Assembly (NCBI RefSeq): GCF_002127325.2
Contig: NC_035436.2
Location: 88,350,764-88,414,763 of the forward strand
From: Helianthus annuus
Lineage: Eukaryota; Streptophyta; Magnoliopsida; Asterales; Asteraceae
DNA length: 64,000 nt
Direction of reading: 5' to 3'
The translations under genes were made by a program, and so were the position numbers. The notes beneath the pieces were generated by a model. That model saw only the letters and a program-made list of their open reading frames with translations. It searched no databases and was not told the origin of the DNA. Position 1 is the stretch's first letter; each line of letters starts with the position of its first letter. Shown piece by piece: positions 56,586-64,000 of this stretch.

Positions 56586-59457
56586 TGTAACACCTCGTGT
56601 TTTCGAGTGTCAAAGTCAAAGTCAAAGTCCAAGTCAACTTTGACTTTCTTTGACTGTAAATAGTCTATTTTATGTTTTATTTGTATTATGTGGAGTAAGT
56701 GTTGTAATCAAAAAAAGGATCGAAGTAATCGAATGTGTAATCGACGCGAACCGACTTACGATTGTGAATAGTAGGAAGTAACAATGCGATAAAGTTAACT
56801 AATCAGTAATCAAACCGATCTAACTATCATCGAACTCGAATCTCGAATTACACGAACTTTGGTTGTTGCTATATGTGTGTGTGCCTTATGTGTTACCTGT
56901 GCGTGTTTACTTTATGTTTTGTCTGGTGATCAATCGAAACTCGAATCGAAAGTCGAAGCTCAAATCGAATGCAATCGAAATCGAATTACGACGAATAGTA
57001 ACGTAAGGATAGGTTGAAGTATAGATGATTGTATGTTAGATATAGTGGTTGGGATTAAAAGTAATTTGATTAGGAAACTCTATCGTATTCATATCGTCTT
57101 CAATTGTAGTCGAAACGTCGAAAACATCACACCGAACACTCAAACCAGGCTGTTGATCGATCAGGCTGTCAGACGATCGAACAGCCCAGCCGATCGAACA
57201 GACTGTCCGATCGAGCAGGCTGTCCGATCGATGCCAGCCGATCAGCCAGCCCTTTCCTCTTTTGGAGCCTATAAATAGGGCTGTCATTGTCACTCTTTAC
57301 CACTTTTGGAAAGCTCTGACCGACCAGCTCGTGCTCCTCTTCCTTCCTCAGATTTCTTCCGATTCCGGTAAGTTTTCGTCCTAAATCTTGTACTTTCTTG
57401 ATCAAAACATGCTACTACACCTTTGTATCTTTCAAATCTTGATTTCTAACCGTGAAATCACCACGATCTAAGCATTCTTGGATGATGTCATCATGGTGTT
57501 CTTCAAGAACATCATGTTTTGGCTTCAATCCACCATGAATAGCTCGGATCTAACTGATTTCCACATAAACAAGCTAAGATCTATCAAGGATCTAAACATT
57601 TACACGATGTGAAGGATTGAAAGTAGGAATTCCAACTTTCTTTAAACTCTTTTACACTCAATGCCTTCAAACCGGTAGAAACGGAGCTTGAGCCAACTCA
57701 ATAATCATTCCAATGGTTGTGTGATTCAAGATCCGGATTCTATCTACGAGGTTCACCAACTTCGGGTTAAACATGAAACCATGGTTCCGAACCGTTCACC
57801 GGCCGGACTTAGGTGATTCCTGTCCGAGCTGGAGGAACAAGTAAGAACGAAGGTTCCCTGGTTAAGCTCATTGTCAAACTACCTCAGTATCACGTCAAAT
57901 AATCAGAACAACCAAGTGTTAAACGGACAGGCTGACCAGGTCAGGATGCTGGCCGAACGGTTAGGCTGTTCGAACGAACAGCCCAACCGATCGGACATGC
58001 CAGCCGATCGACCGGGCCAGCCGACCGACTAGCATATGGCCCTACAACTTTGACAATTTCCTGAAGGGTAGTATTGAACGAAGATGATGTTCGATCGAAC
58101 AGCTGTTTGTCAACATTACTCCTCGGATCATGAGATACTATGCTTCAGCACTTAGTCGATTTTCAATTCGTTGGACGAATAGGAATGCCACCCGATCGAG
58201 CATGCCATTCGATCAAATATGCTGTTCGATTGAGTGACATCCCGCTGAGGACTACTACTGAAATTCCTAACTGATCAGTTAAGCCGGCCGATCGAACAAA
58301 CCGTTCGATCGATCGACCCGAAAGGTAAGAACACTTCAGTGTCTTCAAATACTACAACAAAAACTTCAAAAGTTCAAATCCTCACACACAAACACATCTC
58401 ACTCAAAGGAAGAAACAATCCACTCGAACAGTCCAGCCGATCGAGCCTACCGGCCGATCGAACGGACTGTCCGAACGGATTGTCTAGCCGAACGAACAAC
58501 CCGTCCGATCGAACCTGCTGTTCGATCGACCAGACTGTTCGACCCACTTACACTTATTTTCCATTCTACGTGTTATTCATCGTTATGCTATCGAACCAAC
58601 CCTACTCTCAAGCACTCCCTTCAATCCATCAATCAATCGCTGTGAGTATACTCGATCCCTTTTTGCTTTTAGCACTTTTGGGTGTTACATACGTACTTAT
58701 CAAAATCACTATCAAACACACTACTCAATTATTTGAACGCTCACCGATTCGCATGTATTACGTGACTAAATGAATGCTTGTTGATTGTGTTTACACGTGG
58801 AATGTTGTCTACCTGCCTTAACAACGTAGTACTATAGTTTGGACTCAGCACCCGTTCACACGGGGGTTGTTAAGGACAATTACTTGCATGGATTACGGTG
58901 GTAATCATGTATTACGAACCGTCTCGGACGGTCAACCCGCAGTCATTGGTATTGATAGGTCCATGTCGATAATTAACATGCTTCGTTTTCCTCTGTGTAC
59001 GTGTTGGTTATGCGTAAACTATTCGAACTCTATATGCTAATATCAAACTTGTATGCTCACCTTTACATTATATGTATTGACTTTATTTTAACGTATGTGA
59101 CAGGTGTTTAAGATGTTTGCTTGCTAGGAAAGCGAGGCTAGAATAAAGCTCTAGAGGCCCCCAACAAATAGTTGTGTGTCAGGAAAAAGCAACTAGAGCA
59201 TAGTTGTCTGTAGATCTTGTCAGGCTGGGTCTTTAGGAGCATTTGAACAATATTTATTTGATTTATTTAAATCTGAGTTGTCGGAGCAGAATACTTGACT
59301 GGTTGTTATCTGTAATAATTTGTTTGTTATTTGGGACACGGTATGGGATGTGTTATTTTAAACTGAATAGTGATGATAATTGTTATGGAAACTTCTGGAC
59401 AATCTGTTTCGCTCAGTGCCATGCCCCGATGATTCCGCCATCGGTTGGAGTGTGACA
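56586..59457 (+). repeat. Gypsy C 5' LTR (2.87 kb)
   Basis: TGTAACACCTCGTG to GGAGTGTGACA. Clusters of CCGATCGAACAG-type words lie at about 57150-57245, 57925-58035, 58180-58320 and 58432-58545. Short frames in the LTR come from these repeats. Confidence 0.9.
57270..57279 (+). promoter_or_regulatory. TATA box of Gypsy C LTR
   Basis: CCTATAAATAGGG about 25 bases downstream of the first CGATCGA cluster. Confidence 0.65.
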
Positions 59458-59459
59458 GA

Positions 59460-59474
59460 TTGGTATCAGAGCCA
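59460..59474 (+). other. Primer binding site of Gypsy C
   Basis: TTGGTATCAGAGCC two bases after the LTR end. Confidence 0.92.
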
Positions 59475-60630
59475 TAACTATAGGGAATTAGGCAAGACAC
59501 GACCTAGTCCGGGTCGCTGTCTTAGAGGCCTAGACTATGGTTAGGAACCAACAGACGAAGTTTAGGTGCTATATCCTGCTATTCTTCGCTATCACTGCAC
59601 TCGAAATCTCAAATAAAGTCAAGCGATTTAGCCAAGATTAGGTGTGAAAGCCGCAAACTCTCGACTAAATTGTTCGATCAATGCTGATTTTGTCAGTTTA
59701 TCAATGATTTCCTTATTATTTTCGATAACGAACGAGGAGAATTATACCAAAACAGGAGTGAAATCCATATTTTGATGAATAACCCCCTCAAATTTTACTA
59801 AAACAAGGAAGAAATTGCTAAGCCAGGGGTGAAACCCGAACCTTGGCAACTTATTCCAACTTTCACTCATCTCACCAAAGCCTCGACGGACTCCAATGAC
59901 CTGAACTCACGAGTATGACTTAGGGAATACGTGTTGAATGCCCAAGAATCGAGGCAGAAACGCGATCCCGAAAGTTGGAAAGTGACGACAAGTCTATCGT
60001 GAATAGTCGAATCGCTTTGGGTAGTCAATGTCTAGTAGCCGCAGACAATCCATTCCCTCAATTTTACATGTTTCGATTCTGAGCCCGCAACTGCCAACTC
60101 TGATAATTCGTCGATTTTATGTGTTTTATGTGTAATTACCTATTTATGTGTTTAATTTTGAAGTTCGCCCGGTTTTTGCTATCACTTCGATCGACACACA
60201 CGACTCGTATTGCTATTCTACCTCAAAACGCTAACAAGTCGTTGCAATTCTAGGCAATACTATAAAGCGATATACGCTATACTGTACTCGACATGCTATA
60301 CGATTATGCGATACTACTCGTTATGCTATACGAACGACACACGAACTTTGAATGATAGGATCTTGAGGCAGTCAGAATACTCTGTGTGCTTATAGGAGAA
60401 CTGCGTGCTTAACTGCTTCTGTGTTTAAATGTGTATGTGCTTCTGTGTTTATGTGTCTCTGTGCTCTACGTGTCTATGTGCTTCTGTGATTACGTGAATC
60501 TGTGGTTATGTACCTAAGTGTGTATGGGATGTGTGTTTCGACGTGTTTCTAAGCCTTAGTAAGTAGGAGACGTGTGAGATGAGATTCGATTTGTTGTGTC
60601 TGAGACATACGACGAGGTCTGTTGCAGACC
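59475..60630 (+). other. Gypsy C leader
   Basis: Noncoding leader. It holds a CTATACGA/CTATAC-rich stretch (about 60240-60330) and degenerate TGTGCTTCTGTGTTTATGTG repeats (about 60415-60550) just before gag. No ORF of note. Confidence 0.7.
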
Positions 60631-62264
60631 ATGTCGTCATCTGGACACCGAACCCCACTTACTCGCCAAGAGAAGAGAGACAGGTGTCTCGCTACTATCA
60701 TCGCCAAGAGTATGGCAAAATCTGTGAGCGATGTCTTTGAAAACGCCAGCAAATCATCTGAGGAGTCGCGAATCGATGCTCCTAAGGATGCCAACAAGAC
60801 GGGTTTCAGCTTCAAACAGTTTAAAGCATGCGGACCCAAAGAATTCACCGGAGAAGATGGCCCTATCGCCATGTTTCAATGGTTCGATTCAGTTGAAGTC
60901 ACTCTGCGCCAAAGCGGCTGTCCTGAGAATCTCTGCACCCTCAACGCTACAGGCGTCTTCCAGTCCCGAGCTCTAGACTGGTGGACGGCCGAACGAAACA
61001 AGCGCGGAAATGGTGCAGCTTATGAGCTGACTTGGGAGGAGTTAATGGCAATTTTGATGGACGAATTTTGCCCTCCCCATGAATGCCAAAAGCTGGAGGA
61101 TGAGTTTTGGAACATTAAGCAGAAAGATGGAGACAACGCTGCTTTAACTGCACGCTTTAAACAGCTCAGCATCATTTGTCCCGATCAAGTCAAGACGTCA
61201 GACATGGCCATCAAGAAGTATATTCGAGCTCTGCCCGATTGCGTTGCCAATTTCGTTCATGCCGCCAAGCCATCATCGATTGAAGAGACCTACCTGCTTG
61301 CCGCTGAGATCAATGACAAGTGGGTAAAGTCTGGTTTTTGGGATAAGCATACCAAGTCTCTGCACCAAGCTACCGCCACGTCAACCGTCGACACCACCAC
61401 TGCTCAACCCTCCAAGTCATCAAGAAGAAAGAAGAAGCACAACAACAACAGCTCCAGCAAGAAGAACTGTGCTGTGACAACGACTGCTGCTCCCTTGCAA
61501 ACCATACCGGCCCAGCAGCAGTCTCACCACCGGCAAGCTCCAGTGATCAATGCGCCGCCAGCTAAGCGCGCTTACACAGGTCCCTACGCGCTCTGCCCGA
61601 CATGCTCATACCATCATCCGGTGGGAATCGCCTATCGTTTCTGCCCCACTGCAACCTTTACGGACATTTCACTGTGAATTGTCGCTATGGTCCCCGTCAA
61701 GCCCCAGTTCAAGCCGCCGCTCCCCAAGCTCTACTTCCAACCCCTCAAGGCCAACCAACAGCTCAAGCACCCACGGTCAATGCTCGAGTCTGCTTTGAAT
61801 GTGGTGACCCTAACCACTTTGCAAACATGTGCCCGAACAGGTTTGTGAAACAAGAACCCCAGCAGCAACAACCTCAGCAGCAACAGCAAGCAGCCCGTGC
61901 CAGAACCTTTAACATCAATGCTCGTCAAGCGCAAGCTGACAACAACGTGGTTAATGGTACGTTCCTTATGAATGGTATTTATGCGTCATGTTTGTTTGAT
62001 ACTGGAGCCGATAACTGCTTTGTGTCATTTGAATTCGAGAAGTTCCTTAGTCGTAAGCGCTCTTATCTCCCCTCGTCATTTGAAGTCGAAGTTGCTACTG
62101 GAAGAACCGTCGCTGTTAACTCTGTTCTTCGTGATTATACCCTCGAGCTCAACAATCACCTCTTTCCAATCGACCTTATTCCGATGCAACTCGGAAGTTT
62201 TGACGTCATAGTAGGCATGGACTTTCTTCGCGAAAACCACGCTAAAGTCGTGTGCTTCGAATAG
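60631..62264 (+). pseudogene. Gypsy C gag and protease, one frameshift
   Basis: Start at ATG 60631 (MSSSGHRTPLTRQEKR). Gag core: GFSFKQFKACGPKEFTGEDG, LDWWTAERNKRG and TWEELMAILMDEFCPP. The frame ends at 61677 because of a one-base loss, apparently in the CCCC run at 61644-61647. This splits a zinc knuckle of the form CPxC-x4-H-x4-C. The next frame (from about 61602) continues with HCNLYGHFTVNCRYGP, a Gln/Pro-rich stretch, knuckle 2 CFECGDPNHFANMC and the protease motif CLFDTGADNCFVS, then GSFDVIVGMDFL. It stops at a TAG (62262-62264). A Ser/Lys-rich basic linker precedes the knuckles. Confidence 0.88.
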
Positions 62265-64000
62265 ATGATTCGATTCTCGCTCGCGAATGGTGATCTATTA
62301 TGTGTTTACGGTGAAACAGCTTCGAAAGGTCTCAAACTTATGTCATGCGTCCAAGCTAGCAAGTATCTCCGCAAGGAATACAACGCTTTCTTGGCCAACA
62401 TTGTAGTAGCGGAGAAGGAATAGAAAAAGAAGGTTGAAGTCAAGGACGTTCCAGTGGTTCGCGAATTTCCTCAGGTATTCCCGGATGACCTTCCCTGACT
62501 ACCGCCAAGTCGTGATATCGACTTTCGTATCGACCTTATTCCTGGAGGTAACCCTGTTGCTAAAGCCCCTTATCGACTCGCGCCATCCGAAATGAGGGAA
62601 CTCTCAAACCAACTCCAGGAGTTACTTGAAAAAGGCTTTATTCGCCCGAGCACCTCTCCTTGGGGCGCGCCAGTCCTTTTCGTCAAAAAGAAGGATGGGT
62701 CGTTCAGGATGTGCATCGACTATCGGGAATTGAATAAGCTGACCATCAAGAACCGTTACCCTTTGCCTCGAATCGATGACTTATTTGATCAGCTGCAAGG
62801 TGCCAAGTGTTTCTCGAAGATCGATCTACGTTCAGGCTATCATTAGTTGCGCATTCAAGAGGAGGATATACCTAAAACAGCCTTCCACACTCGATATGAC
62901 CACTATGAGTTCGTTGTTATGCCTTTTGGTCTAACCAACGCACCCGCGGTGTTTATAGATCTAATGAATCGCGTGTGTAAGCCTTATCTTGACCGTTTCG
63001 TCATCATGTTCATCGACGATGTCTTGATTTATTCCAAGTCGAAAGCCGAACACGCGCAACATCTACGTTTGGTTCTCGAGTTACTCCAGGGGAACCAACT
63101 CTACGCCAAGTTCTCCAAGTGCGAATTCTGGTTGGAGGAGGTTCAGTTTCTGGGTCACATCGTGAATAGTCAGGGTATTCATGTCGATCCCGCGAAGATT
63201 GAAGCAGTCAAAACCTGGATTACGCCAAGGAACCCGTCTGAAGTCCGATCATTTCTTGGATTAGCGGGCTACTATCGACGATTTATCGAAGGATTCTCTA
63301 AGATCGCTGTGCCGCTTACCGCTCTTACTCATAAAGACAGGTCTTTTGTTTGGGGAACTGAACAAGAGTCTGCTTTTCAAACTCTTAAGCGCAAGCTCTG
63401 CAATGCTCCTGTTCTCACGTTGCCAGACGGAAACAATGACTTCATTGTCTACTGTGATGCTTCAAACCTTGGTCTTGGCTGCGTTCTCATGCAACGAGAC
63501 AAGGTCAAAGCTTACGCATCTCGTCAGCTCAAAATCCACGAGAAGAACTATACAACCCACGATCTCGAGCTAGGCGCAGTTGTTTTTGCATTGAAGATTT
63601 GGCGACACTACCTGTATGGTACCAAGTGTACGATCTTCACCGATCACAGGAGTTTACAACACATCTTTAATCAGAAAGAACTTAACATGCGTCAACGCCG
63701 ATGGGTAGGACTTCTTAACGATTACGACTGTGAGATTCGTTATCACCCGGGCAAGGCAAATGTTGTAGCCGACGCACTCAGCAGACGGAGTTATTTGCTC
63801 AGTATTCGCAATACCTAAGCCCAGCACAACCTCGAAGCTCTTATCCACGAAGCTCAGCATGCTTGTTTTAATGAACGCACCCTGAAGAAGGAGAGAGTCT
63901 ATCACGATGGAGCTCATCTTGTAAGCAAAGCAGATGGGATTTTCTATTATCTGGACGGAATTTGGATCCTTAAGCAGACCAATTTGCGAAAGATTATAAT
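62265..64000 (+). pseudogene. Gypsy C reverse transcriptase, RNase H and integrase start
   Basis: One frame continues from the protease to the window end, with stops at 62421 (TAG), 62496 (TGA), 62844 (TAG) and 63816 (TAA). Reverse transcriptase: [40 protein letters not shown], and FIDD at 63009-63020 with both catalytic Asp intact. RNase [32 protein letters not shown] and [15 protein letters not shown]. After the TAA, integrase begins (NLEALIHEAQHACFNERTL, DGIFYYLDGIWI) and is cut by the window edge. The TGA replaces a Gly in the DLP-LPP motif and the 62844 TAG follows SGYH, where gypsy elements have Gln. Confidence 0.9.

Larger units (their letters stand above)
56586..64000 (+). mobile_element. 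Gypsy C: Ty3/gypsy retrotransposon, 5' part
   Basis: LTR (56586-59457), initiator-Met primer site, leader, gag, protease, reverse transcriptase, RNase H and the beginning of integrase, running off the window. The left target duplication would be ACATC (56581-56585). The pol frame has five stops but no frameshift over 2.4 kb, so it is less decayed than Gypsy B. Lineage within gypsy is open because the end of pol is not visible. Confidence 0.9.

Noticed and set aside
56161..58773. Frames in the Gypsy C LTR (57033-57405, 58163-58773)
   Set aside because: They are produced by CCGATCGAACAG repeats and lack domains; the LTR is not expected to code.

Overview
The window is nuclear DNA of a flowering plant and consists almost entirely of transposable elements. 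I see no host gene, tRNA or rRNA. Plant-type signs are Ty1/copia and Ty3/gypsy retrotransposons primed by initiator-Met tRNA (TGGTATCAGAGCC sites), a Helitron, Mutator-like elements with 9-bp target duplications and a FAR1-type fragment. The element types (SIRE-like copia with an extra 3' ORF, Tekay/Del-like gypsy with 3-4 kb LTRs) remind me of Asteraceae. That family assignment is from memory and was not tested.

Left part (1-11283): the 3' end of a gypsy LTR (to 535), a foldback MITE (600-890), a 3.8 kb Mutator-like element full of an AAACGCCA motif with a FAR1 fragment and an unknown acidic ORF (904-4748), anonymous AT-rich DNA, a Helitron (6358-8070) holding a small MITE, and a decayed copia pol (Copia 1, minus strand, to 11283).

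Main nest (11284-54627). Gypsy A (plus strand) landed in Copia 1; its 5' LTR starts at 11284 and ends at 54627. Copia 2 (minus, 12598-38890, target duplication ataaa) sits in that LTR. It keeps LTRs, leader, gag and 3' UTR but lacks nearly all of pol. Copia 2b (minus, 19433-34392, target duplication atagg) sits in the Copia 2 leader and is a 15 kb SIRE-like element with a very large gag, pol and a large third ORF. Gypsy B (minus) entered the 5' LTR of Copia 2 (target duplication cttcg). It is now present twice: as a solo LTR (35271-38539) and as an internal region plus 5' LTR truncated at its 3' end (41319-51399). The DNA beyond each LTR (rest of the Copia 2 LTR, then Gypsy A LTR) is duplicated too. 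The join at 41253-41318 is made of two extra copies of neighbouring sequence, as in templated filler at a repaired break.

Right part (54628-64000): start of the Gypsy A internal region, interrupted by Copia 3 (plus, from 55132), whose gag is interrupted by Gypsy C (plus, from 56586). Gypsy C runs to the window end with LTR, leader, gag, protease, reverse transcriptase, RNase H and the start of integrase.

No complete pol or gag-pol gene is intact: each has stops, frameshifts or truncations. Many stops are TAG where a related copy has Gln, or TGA where it has Arg, as expected from decay of methylated cytosines. The most interesting signals are the duplication with filler, a noncoding block conserved between Copia 2 and Copia 2b, family-specific short (often palindromic) motif clusters near the TATA box in six retrotransposons, and the third ORF of Copia 2b.
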